Below are positions 33,534-40,982 of a DNA stretch of 64,000 nucleotides, piece after piece. A model generated the notes under the pieces. It was not told where the DNA came from. It did no database searches and was given only the letters and a program-made list of their open reading frames with translations. Numbering within the stretch: position 1 is the first letter of the stretch; every line of letters begins with the position of its first letter. The position numbers were made by a program, and so were the translations under genes. The DNA comes from Hymenobacter duratus. GTDB lineage: Bacteria > Bacteroidota > Bacteroidia > Cytophagales > Hymenobacteraceae. The DNA lies in assembly GCF_014698995.1 (NCBI RefSeq), contig NZ_JACWZZ010000002.1, positions 744,001 to 808,000 of the forward strand, written 5' to 3'.

Positions 33534-33747
33534 ACGAGTCTTATTAGTACTGCCGCCAAGCGCCTTGCTTATGGTGAGCGAAGGCCTGTACGCACGCTGG
33601 CAATCCGTCTACTTCTTCGTATCTTCCCAAACCGGAAGGCACTGAAAACGCGCTAGTTCTTCAATTATTGAACTCAGGCTGCTGCTGGCTGCACCTATGC
33701 AGCAGCTCGTCATCTATTTCTACCGGTTTATCTACTTTTAACCCATT

Positions 33748-34491
33748 ATGAAACCAGCTATTCTCTCCTTACTGGCCGCCGGCCTGTTCCTGACCTGTTT
33801 GCCGGGCTGCCAGGAGCAGCAGAATGCCGCCGCGCCCAACAAGTCGGTTGTTCAGGACGTAGCCTCCGCCGGCCAGCAAATTAGCCTGGACCAGGCGGTT
33901 GCCTTGACCCTGAACTACCGCAGCCACTATCCGGGTAGCCTGCGGGCGGTGGCCTATAGCGCCCAGGGCATCCAGAGTTTGCTGAGCCAGGAAGGCTGCA
34001 CCGGCATCCGGATCTACAACGCCACCACCGATGCCGGCGAAGACCTGTTCGTGCTGGTCGGGGTTGATGCCGCCGGCCACGACCAGACCACTGCCGGCCT
34101 GCTTGATGCCGCGCCACGCTGCCCGGTCTGGTGCGCCGCGAGTGTGCTCGTGGGAGATGTAAGCGGCTTTTCGGCAGCTACGGCCCCGGTTTCGATTCCT
34201 TTAACTCAGGAGCAGGCGGTTCGCTGGACGGGCACCTACCAATATAATCACCCCGGCCAGCTGCGCGGAGCCTACTATGAGGCCGCCATTCTGGAAGAGC
34301 TTATCCGCCAGAACGCCACCACCGGCATCCGCATCTACCACGCTCTGACGCACAACGACGAGCATACGTTTGTGCTGGTCGGAATCGATGGTAACTACCA
34401 GGACCAGGTCGAGACGTCTCACCACCTTTATGCCAACGGTCTGCCCTGCGTCGGGAGCGGGTGTGCTTCCGGCAGCCTATTGGCGCACTAG
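33748..34491 (+). CDS. Lipoprotein with two GIRIY domains, unknown function
   Basis: The product has 247 residues. The lipoprotein signal is MKPAILSLLAAGLFLTCLPG followed by Cys21. Two homologous units follow: residues ~46-131 (ISLDQAVALTLNYRSHYPGS, TGIRIYNATTD, LFVLVGVDAAGHD, ending in CPVWC) and ~148-242 (IPLTQEQAVRWTGTYQYNHP, TGIRIYHALTHND, FVLVGIDGNYQD, ending in CVGSGC). Paired cysteines at the ends may form disulfides in the periplasm. The same unit occurs once in the cytosolic-type protein at 32454. It stands between membrane paralogues 1 and 2 and is closed by its own terminator, so it can be expressed separately. Confidence 0.75.
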   Translation: MKPAILSLLAAGLFLTCLPGCQEQQNAAAPNKSVVQDVASAGQQISLDQAVALTLNYRSHYPGSLRAVAYSAQGIQSLLSQEGCTGIRIYNATTDAGEDLFVLVGVDAAGHDQTTAGLLDAAPRCPVWCAASVLVGDVSGFSAATAPVSIPLTQEQAVRWTGTYQYNHPGQLRGAYYEAAILEELIRQNATTGIRIYHALTHNDEHTFVLVGIDGNYQDQVETSHHLYANGLPCVGSGCASGSLLAH

Positions 34492-34515
34492 GCATTCTGC
34501 TACCAACCGGCCCAG

Positions 34516-34548
34516 GCCAGCCCCGCTACCTGCGAGGGCTGGCTTTTT
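34516..34548 (+). terminator. Intrinsic terminator after the GIRIY lipoprotein
   Basis: GCCAGCCC (34516-34523) pairs with GGGCTGGC (34536-34543), 12-nt loop, followed by TTTTT. It splits the cluster into at least two transcription units. Confidence 0.8.
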
Positions 34549-34625
34549 GCCTTTCATTATTTTAGCTTCCACAGCAGCGGATCAACAGGCATCAGTATAT
34601 TACAACTTAATCCTAGTTTCGCTTC

Positions 34626-35339
34626 ATGTTGCAACCCGTTCCGTGGCTGGTAGCGTTAGCCAAGCAGCTAAATCTGTTTTCTCTGGCAACGTGTCTGGTA
34701 CCGCTGATAATCGGGCTGCGCTACTGGCCGCGGCTGCAGCGGCCATTGCGCGTGGTTGTCCTTACGGTGGTGGCGCAAAGCAGCCTGGGCCTGCTGAGCG
34801 AGATAGGCCGGTATTTCTGGCACTACAACATTGTTTTCCTGCACCTGCTTACAACGGCCGAAACGGTAGGATTCGGCGCAACTTATCTGCTTGTGCTGCG
34901 CCACCATACGCAGCGCCGCGCGCTGCTGGGCATGCTGGGCCTGTTTCTGGGAGTGGCCGTCTACGAAACGGTTATTCAGGGAGGCTACCGGGCCGATGGC
35001 CCACCCAACGTAGCCACTTTTGCGCTCCAGTTCATTGTATTGCTGACGGCTGTGCTGCTGTATTTCGACCAGATTCTGCACGAACTGCTGGCCATTATCC
35101 TTGAGCGGGACCCGCTGTTTCTGGTCAGTGTCGGCATCACGCTCTACTACGCCGGTACCGTGCTGGTTAACGTTGCGGCAGAGTACATGCGCGACGGTGC
35201 CGACCCAGGTATTATCTGGATAATGTTCATTGTTCAGTTCATTCTGCTGATTTTTTTCAACATGATGCTGGCCATGGCCCTGTGGTACGCCTCGCACCCC
35301 ACCCGCCAGCCCGACTCCGAAATACCACTCGCGCAGTAG
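34626..35339 (+). CDS. 7TM-like membrane protein, paralogue 2
   Basis: The 237-residue product has about seven hydrophobic segments. Features shared with paralogues 1 and 3 are IGLRYWPRL after the first helix, HYNIVFLHL, LLYFDQILHEL and LERDPLF (residues 159-165) followed by YYAGT. The charged C-terminal tail is short (SHPTRQPDSEIPLAQ). It starts 78 bp after the terminator and 90 bp before paralogue 3, on the same strand as the histidine kinase operon. A TAGTTTCG box (34614-34621) lies just before the ATG. Function unknown; a sensor role is inferred from the neighbours. Confidence 0.75.
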   Translation: MLQPVPWLVALAKQLNLFSLATCLVPLIIGLRYWPRLQRPLRVVVLTVVAQSSLGLLSEIGRYFWHYNIVFLHLLTTAETVGFGATYLLVLRHHTQRRALLGMLGLFLGVAVYETVIQGGYRADGPPNVATFALQFIVLLTAVLLYFDQILHELLAIILERDPLFLVSVGITLYYAGTVLVNVAAEYMRDGADPGIIWIMFIVQFILLIFFNMMLAMALWYASHPTRQPDSEIPLAQ

Positions 35340-35429
35340 CTAAATAAACTGTAGGCTACGCCAGACCGCGCACAAACCAGTATCTTCAGGCCCCGTTTAG
35401 GCTATTGCGAGTTGCGGGGCTTATATCGT

Positions 35430-36119
35430 ATGCCAACTTCTTACTGGGTTATTTGGGCGGCAGAACGAATGGAGCAAAGCACGCTGCTGCTGTTGCTGTT
35501 TCCATTGGCAATAGCCATCATCCGGTGGAGCCTGCTCCCACGGTCTTTACGCATTCTGGCCGTGGGGCTGGCTTGCATGGCCGTTTTCATTGCCATCCTC
35601 ACGGTACACCCGCTGTCGGGAGCCAATGAAGGGTTACTCTGGCACGCTTACACAGTGGTTCAGACACTGTTTCTGGGCAGCGTGTATTATTACCTTTTCC
35701 AGTTGCGCTGGCAGCGCCTGGCGGTGGTGGCTTCGCTGGCCAGCTTTCTGGTTTTTGCCCTGCTGGACTGGCTCTGGCTGGAGCGCGACCAACCCGTGCA
35801 TGCCTACACGCATACGCTGCAGAGCACCTTGCTTCTGAGCTTTGGATTGCTCTACTTCTACCAGTTGGCCCGCCATATGCCTGCTGTTCGTCTAGAAAAC
35901 GACCCGTTTTTTTTAGTCACTTCGGGTATAGTAATGTATTTTTCGGGCACGGTACTACTCTATGTGTTCGTACTGCCCTTCATTGCAGCTACTGATGCGC
36001 TGGGCCAGCACATCGTTTCGCTGCTGGTATCAGGGGTGGCAGCGTTGCAGTATAGTTTGTTTGCTCTAGCTTTTTACCGCGCCTCCCGGCCGTCCTCGTT
36101 GCTGCTACTTCATGAATAA
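35430..36119 (+). CDS. 7TM-like membrane protein, paralogue 3, coupled to the kinase
   Basis: The 229-residue product aligns with the other two: MPTSYWVIWAAERMEQSTL matches MLQPVPWLVALAKQLNLFSL in paralogue 2 without gaps, which is why I chose the ATG at 35430 over 35412 or 35469. It has LLYFYQLARHM and LENDPFF (residues 155-161) followed by YFSGT, with Asn replacing Arg in the motif. Its stop overlaps the start of the histidine kinase by 8 bp (ATGAATAA), so the two are likely made in fixed ratio and may form one receptor complex. Confidence 0.78.
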   Translation: MPTSYWVIWAAERMEQSTLLLLLFPLAIAIIRWSLLPRSLRILAVGLACMAVFIAILTVHPLSGANEGLLWHAYTVVQTLFLGSVYYYLFQLRWQRLAVVASLASFLVFALLDWLWLERDQPVHAYTHTLQSTLLLSFGLLYFYQLARHMPAVRLENDPFFLVTSGIVMYFSGTVLLYVFVLPFIAATDALGQHIVSLLVSGVAALQYSLFALAFYRASRPSSLLLLHE

Positions 36120-36927
36120 CTGGCTGGTTCCTGTGCTGCTGGCAACGCCGGTGCTGCTGCTGCTGGCCCTGGGCATTGTGGCCTTTGTGCTGCGCTACCA
36201 GCGGCGGCTGCTACGCCAGCAGGAGCAGCTGCGCCAGGTGCGCGAAACCTCTCAGCAACAAGCCCTTGAAGCCGCTTTACTGGCCCAGGAAGAGGAACGC
36301 CGCCGTATAGCGGCCGACCTGCACGACGGGGTTGGTACTACGCTGGCCATCGTGAAGCTGCACCTGAGCACACTAGGCCAGCCCGGCCTTACGCAGGAAG
36401 CCACGTCCCTGCTCGACCAGGCCATTACGGAAGTACGCCGTATTTCGCGCAATCTGCTACCGGCGGCCCTGCAGAAGTTCGGACTACCCTTCGCACTGGA
36501 CGCTCTGGCCCGTACGGTGCCCGCTGATGGACCTACCCGCCTGCTGCTCGAACAGCGCGGACAGCCGCGCCGCCTCGACCCCAAGTATGAGCTCATTGTG
36601 TACCGGGTGGTGCAGGAGCTAATCGGCAACGGCCTGCGCCATGCGCATGCCGAGGTCATCAGCGTCATCGTAGACTTCGGCACCGATACCCTTTCTTTGC
36701 ATTACACCGACAATGGCGTGGGCTTCGATTCTACACTGGTAGAGGCCCCTCCCCTGCCCGGCTCCCGCACCGGCCACGGCCTCACCAACCTGCGCAGCCG
36801 GGTAGCTGTGCTCCAGGGCACGCTCCGCTACGAGTCTGGTCCGGGAGCCGGCAGCCAGGTTTGGATTTCCTTCCCTATTCCGTATCTTACTGCCCTTCAG
36901 GCACCTGTTCTCTCTACTGCCCTATGA
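36112..36927 (+). CDS. HisKA_3 sensor histidine kinase with one membrane helix
   Basis: This 271-residue kinase has a single N-terminal helix (residues ~5-27), a coiled coil (30-65), the HisKA_3 dimerisation domain with the phosphoacceptor His71 in RRIAADLHDGVGTTLAIVKL, and the ATPase domain: N box around Asn173 in QELIGNGLRHAHA, G1 box Asp200 in TDNGVGFD, G2 box TGHGLTNLRSR. No sensor domain is present, so input should come from a partner, most simply the membrane protein encoded directly upstream with overlap. It belongs to the NarX/DesK-like class that usually phosphorylates NarL-type regulators. The response-regulator start overlaps its stop (ATGA). Confidence 0.92.
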   Translation: MNNWLVPVLLATPVLLLLALGIVAFVLRYQRRLLRQQEQLRQVRETSQQQALEAALLAQEEERRRIAADLHDGVGTTLAIVKLHLSTLGQPGLTQEATSLLDQAITEVRRISRNLLPAALQKFGLPFALDALARTVPADGPTRLLLEQRGQPRRLDPKYELIVYRVVQELIGNGLRHAHAEVISVIVDFGTDTLSLHYTDNGVGFDSTLVEAPPLPGSRTGHGLTNLRSRVAVLQGTLRYESGPGAGSQVWISFPIPYLTALQAPVLSTAL

Positions 36928-37343
36928 ACCCCACGCCTGCACTCATTCGCTTAGCCGTAACCGACGACCATATTCTCTTTCGCAAAGGTCTTCGGGCCCT
37001 TATCAGCGGCTTCCCCGGAATGGAAGTTTTGTTTGAAGCTGGGGATGGAGAAGAACTGCTTCAGCGCCTCGACCAGGGCACGCTGCCGGACGTAATTCTC
37101 ATGGACCTGCAGATGCCCAACCTTGACGGCTTGCAGACAGTCCGTTTGTTGCGGGCGCAATATCCCCGCATTCGGGTCATCATCATTTCCATGCACGATG
37201 AGCCCGAACTGATTGAAAGCCTGAAAGCGGAAGGTGCGCACGGCTACCTGCTCAAAAACGCCAGCCCTGAAGAAGTGCGCGGCGCCATTCTGGCCGCCCA
37301 CAACAGCGAGTCGCAGCCGGCAATGGCTTCTACCCAGATTTAA
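36924..37343 (+). CDS. Receiver-only response regulator, NarL-type
   Basis: The 139-residue product is a receiver domain with acidic residues Asp14-Asp15 (TDDHILFRKGL), phosphoacceptor Asp61 in VILMDLQMPNLDG, Ser89 in IIISMHD and Lys111 in YLLKNAS. The sequence resembles NarL/FixJ-family receivers, yet the protein stops about 18 residues after the receiver, with no LuxR-type DNA-binding domain. The DNA downstream encodes no such domain in any frame, so this is not a simple frameshift. It may act by protein contact or as a phosphate relay. The ATG overlaps the kinase stop as ATGA. Confidence 0.9.
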   Translation: MNPTPALIRLAVTDDHILFRKGLRALISGFPGMEVLFEAGDGEELLQRLDQGTLPDVILMDLQMPNLDGLQTVRLLRAQYPRIRVIIISMHDEPELIESLKAEGAHGYLLKNASPEEVRGAILAAHNSESQPAMASTQI

Positions 37344-37388
37344 GTTCGCATGGGCAGAACGCTGCTGCCAAACCGGCAGTGTATAACC

Positions 37389-37438
37389 CATCAACGAAAA
37401 GCGCCGGCCCCACGTGGGGCCGGCGCTTTTCGTTGATG
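37389..37438. terminator. 50-bp perfect palindrome, bidirectional terminator
   Basis: Positions 37389-37413 are the exact reverse complement of 37414-37438 (25-bp arms joined at CAC/GTG, no loop). The AAAA and TTTT tracts flank the GC core in both directions. It separates the response regulator (+) from the TonB receptor (-). Confidence 0.8.
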
Positions 37439-37456
37439 CGCAGCGGAACAGCTCGG

Positions 37457-40210
37457 CTACAGGCCTACTGCCATTCCCACCGTGAAGGTACGGCCACGGT
37501 TGAAGAAGGCTTGGATCAGGTTAGGATCTACCACGTTTGAGTTGTTGCGGTTCGAGACGTCCGTGAAGTAGTACTCGTTCAGCACGTTCAGTACCGAAGC
37601 GCGGAAGCTCACACGGGCTCCATGAATCGGCTTCAGCTCGTATCCGAAATGGATGTCGAGGTTGCGGCTGGTGGGCAGACGGTACGAGTCGGTACTACTT
37701 TCCTCGTTGCGAATGTTATCCGGGTTGAAGTCGGCGAAGTATTTCGAGAACAGCAGAAACGATGGCCGGATGTAGAAGTTGGTGAACGGCTCGTAGCGCA
37801 GGCCCAGCTGGAACTGGTTCTGGGCGGCGTCGCCGACGTGCACCCCATCGAGGTAAACCGGCTGATCCGGCTCCCCGATAATCTCATTGGCTTCGTTGGT
37901 CTGGTTCACCAGGCCTTTGCCCACCCAGCGCCAGTCGCCGAGAGAAATAGCGGCATTCAGTTGCAGGCGGCGGCTGATGTCCTGCGCCACGGCCATTTCG
38001 ATGCCCATGTGGCGGGCATCCACGTTGCGGACGTTGGTGTAGGTAGGCACCCCGTCCAGCGTCTGGAAGGAAGTAGTCGTTTTGTTAGCCCACAGGGTAT
38101 AGTAGGCGTTCAGGGTAGCTTTCAGGCTGGGGTAGGTGATGCCGTAGCCCAGCTCCACGCTGGTAATGCCTTCGGGCTTCACTCCCGAGAATTGGCGGCC
38201 CTGGGTGTTGAACACAAAGTTGAAGAACGGCACCTTGCTGTTGTAGCCCACATTGAAGAACAGGTTGTTGCGCTCCGTGAGGTTGTAGTTGGCACCGCCT
38301 TTCACGCTGTAGCCCCGGAACTTCACCCAATCCGTTTCCACGTAGCTGCCATCGGCGTTGGTGTAGGTCTGCCCGTCAATCACCTGCGTCTGCCCGAAAG
38401 CAACAGGGTACGTCTGGCCATTCACGTTCACCACTTTGGGCTGGAAGTAGTCGATGCGCTTGTAGCGGATTTCGGAGAGCGTGCCGCTAAGTACCGCCGA
38501 GAAGACCGGCGTTTTGTATTCTACCTGGCTGTAGCCCCCGATCCAGCGCGTTTTGCCGTCGTAGTTGTAGCTGAGCTTGTCGCCCACCCGCAGGCGGCTG
38601 TTCGGGTCACTGTTCCGGTCCGCAATTGGCCGAACATAGTCACCGCCCAGCAGGTCGCGCACTTCGCGGTAGTGCAGGCCGTAGTAGCTGCGGCCGTCCA
38701 CACCGGCCGAAAGCGTAAGGTTTTCCTTCAGCTTGTAGTCGCCGCCCACCACAAAGCCATACCAGCGGTGGTTGTTGACGTTGTTGATGAGAAACTGCGT
38801 CGACTGCCGCTCTTCGTTGTAGTTCGGCACGCCACCTACTTTGGGGTAGTTGAGGACGTTGAAATCGTAGATACCCTGAAAATCCGTCTGGCCCGTAGCC
38901 GAGTTGGCTCGGATGGTGCTGGAGTTGCCGCTGGTCAGGCCGCTCACCCCGCCGCCCCGGCCATAGGAAGCATACAGTACCGTGCTGATGAACAGCCGGT
39001 CGTTTACCTGCCAGTAGTCGTTGAGGTTGATCTGGGGCTTGTGGTAGTAGTTGGAACGCTCGTTCAGCGTTTCCTCTTTCCCGAAATCATAGGTTGAGTT
39101 AGTGCCGGGGTCGTACTTATAGCGCGTCAGGGAGCCCCAATACGGATTGTACTTGAAGCCGCGGTTGCCGTTGTTGACGAGGCGGGCGCCCAGCTCGCGG
39201 GCTTTCTCATCGGAATACAGCCCTACCTGCGCCTGGAACGTGCGCTGGCCGTGGCTCTGCGGTGAGCCCATGCCGGTCAGCGACAGGCGGTGGTTGCCGA
39301 TGCGCTTGCTGATGTTGGCAAAGTACGTCCAGGCGTCGTCGTAGGCCTTATCAACCCAGCCGTCGGAGGTGCGGCGCGAGCCGAAGGCCGTGAACGTCCA
39401 GTCTTTCACGTTACCGCTGCTCAGCATCAGAGACGCTTTGCGGTAGTTGTTGGAGCCGGTTTCCAGACGAGCCAACACGGCTTTTTTGCTGTCGAAGCCT
39501 TTGGTGACTACGTTGATGGTGCCCCCCACAGACGGCACGGCAATTTTGGAAGCCGATAGCCCCCGCTGCACCTGCAGGCTCTGCGTTACGTCGCCCAGGT
39601 CCCAGTTAGACCAGTACACGGCGCCGTTTTCCATATCATTCACCGGCACGCCATTCACCATCACGGCCACGTTGCGCTGGTCGAAGCCCCGGATATTGAT
39701 GCGGGAGTCGCCGGAGCCGCCGCCGCTCTGGGTGGCATACACGCCCGGCGTTTCGTTCAGGATCATGGGCAGATCCCGGTTGGAAAGCGTTTCGCGCAGC
39801 TTCACCTCGTTCACGGTCGAGTAAGCTACGGGCGTTTCACGCTCCACGGCAATGCCCAGCGTACCTACTACCTGCACCTCATTGAGGGTGGCATTGTCCG
39901 CATCGAGCCGGAAAGTGGCCACCGAATTCTGGTTGCCGATGGTTACGGTCTGCTGGCTGGGCTTGTAGCCGATAAAAGAGGCCTTCACCACGTAGGTTCC
40001 CGGCTTCAGATTAGGTACGGCGTACGTGCCGCTGGCCTCAGTTCCGGCACCGGTGTTCACGCCGTTGCCCGTAACCTGCACGGTCGCGCCGGGCAGTTCT
40101 TCGCCCGTCAGCTTATCGAGCACGCGGCCTTTGATGGAGTAAGTACCCTGCGCCGCTGCCGTCATTACGGTCAGGCAGGTCAACAGGGAAGTCAGTACGG
40201 GTTGTTTCAT
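37457..40210 (-). CDS. TonB-dependent receptor with CarboxypepD_reg domain
   Basis: The 917-residue outer-membrane protein has a signal peptide (MKQPVLTSLLTCLTVMTAAA), an N-terminal CarboxypepD_reg-like domain (residues ~25-105; YSIKGRVLDKLTGEELPGAT, YVVKASFIGYKPSQQTV), a plug domain (~110-240; LPMILNETPGVYATQSGG, INIRGFDQRNVAVMVNGVPV) and a 22-strand-type barrel ending in RGRTFTVGMAVGL. It should import a ligand too large for porins, using TonB. No SusD partner is adjacent, so glycan use is not indicated; GINIRG-like plug and solitary position leave iron or vitamin carriers possible. Confidence 0.92.
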   Translation of the reverse strand: MKQPVLTSLLTCLTVMTAAAQGTYSIKGRVLDKLTGEELPGATVQVTGNGVNTGAGTEASGTYAVPNLKPGTYVVKASFIGYKPSQQTVTIGNQNSVATFRLDADNATLNEVQVVGTLGIAVERETPVAYSTVNEVKLRETLSNRDLPMILNETPGVYATQSGGGSGDSRINIRGFDQRNVAVMVNGVPVNDMENGAVYWSNWDLGDVTQSLQVQRGLSASKIAVPSVGGTINVVTKGFDSKKAVLARLETGSNNYRKASLMLSSGNVKDWTFTAFGSRRTSDGWVDKAYDDAWTYFANISKRIGNHRLSLTGMGSPQSHGQRTFQAQVGLYSDEKARELGARLVNNGNRGFKYNPYWGSLTRYKYDPGTNSTYDFGKEETLNERSNYYHKPQINLNDYWQVNDRLFISTVLYASYGRGGGVSGLTSGNSSTIRANSATGQTDFQGIYDFNVLNYPKVGGVPNYNEERQSTQFLINNVNNHRWYGFVVGGDYKLKENLTLSAGVDGRSYYGLHYREVRDLLGGDYVRPIADRNSDPNSRLRVGDKLSYNYDGKTRWIGGYSQVEYKTPVFSAVLSGTLSEIRYKRIDYFQPKVVNVNGQTYPVAFGQTQVIDGQTYTNADGSYVETDWVKFRGYSVKGGANYNLTERNNLFFNVGYNSKVPFFNFVFNTQGRQFSGVKPEGITSVELGYGITYPSLKATLNAYYTLWANKTTTSFQTLDGVPTYTNVRNVDARHMGIEMAVAQDISRRLQLNAAISLGDWRWVGKGLVNQTNEANEIIGEPDQPVYLDGVHVGDAAQNQFQLGLRYEPFTNFYIRPSFLLFSKYFADFNPDNIRNEESSTDSYRLPTSRNLDIHFGYELKPIHGARVSFRASVLNVLNEYYFTDVSNRNNSNVVDPNLIQAFFNRGRTFTVGMAVGL

Positions 40211-40244
40211 ACCTAAAAGCAGGAGACGCGGGGTTTGCGCCCTG

Positions 40245-40275
40245 CAAAGGTAAGGGATTGATGGGGAGCCTAAAA
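40245..40275 (-). promoter_or_regulatory. Putative promoter of the TonB receptor
   Basis: On the minus strand TTTT (40275-40272), 19 bp, then a perfect TACCTTTG (40252-40245), 34 bp before the ATG. The rest of the 282-bp gap up to the next gene holds no convincing coding frame. Confidence 0.55.
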
Positions 40276-40492
40276 GCCCGGTGCATGGAGTTTATTTGAT
40301 GCCGCGGGCCGCAGCTTCTAAGTGGTGCCGGGCATTTCTGCTCTCCAGGGGCGCACTACCCCAAACCGGCCTAGAGCTTGCGCTGAGCTTCATCGAGCCC
40401 AACTACATCGGATAACAGCCGGGGTGGCCGCGCCGCTAGGTGCCGGTGCGAGAAGGCGCAGCCCGTGTGACGCGCATGGCCGGGCGCTGCGG

Positions 40493-40855
40493 CTACTCCA
40501 GCTCTACGGCCGGGTCCCAGAACAGCTTTTTGAAGTCCACCACCTGGTCGTCCTGCACGCGCACCCCTTCCGCTTCCAGTGCCTCCTGCATAGCGGTGGG
40601 CGTGGCAAAGTGGTGCCGCCCCGTCAGCAGCCCGTTCCGGTTCACGACGCGCTGGGCAGGCACGGCATGGAGGCCCAGGGCCGGGGCAGCCGCAATGAGG
40701 GCGTAGCCCACCATGCGAGCCCCGTGCCTGGCGCCCAGATAGTGGGCTATGGCGCCGTAGGTACTCACGCGGCCCGGTGGTATCAGGCGCACGACTTCCT
40801 CCACATCCTGAAAAAAATTACGGCTGGTGTCCGATTGTTTTTTAGGGGAATTCAT
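40493..40855 (-). CDS. Alkyltransferase-like protein (MGMT family, no catalytic Cys)
   Basis: The 120-residue protein matches the DNA-binding domain of O6-alkylguanine-DNA alkyltransferases: FFQDVEEVVRLIPPGRVSTY, YGAIAHYLGARHGARMVGYA with the helix-turn-helix and the Arg finger, and the active-site motif reads VPAQRVVNRNG. The expected P-C-H-R is P66-A-Q-R here, so Ala67 replaces the alkyl-accepting Cys. The protein cannot repair by transfer but should still bind alkylated guanine, as alkyltransferase-like (ATL) proteins do when they recruit nucleotide excision repair. The length fits stand-alone ATLs. Confidence 0.88.
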   Translation of the reverse strand: MNSPKKQSDTSRNFFQDVEEVVRLIPPGRVSTYGAIAHYLGARHGARMVGYALIAAAPALGLHAVPAQRVVNRNGLLTGRHHFATPTAMQEALEAEGVRVQDDQVVDFKKLFWDPAVELE

Positions 40856-40982
40856 GCAGGTAACGGGTTTTTTGCAGAAAATCTTGTGGCTACGGTGGAG
40901 CTAGCCGCGGAAGCCCGGCCATAACAAGCCGTATGGGCTGGCGTAAAGAAAGGCAAATCATTCCACCTCCAAAGCTACCGAT

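Noticed and set aside
37344..37456. A possible frameshifted LuxR-type HTH after the receiver
   Set aside because: The three plus-strand frames show no helix-turn-helix pattern, and almost half of the stretch is the palindromic terminator.
40322..40924. A 200-codon plus-strand frame opposite the alkyltransferase-like gene
   Set aside because: The minus-strand protein has a clear family match, and the plus-strand product has no recognisable feature.
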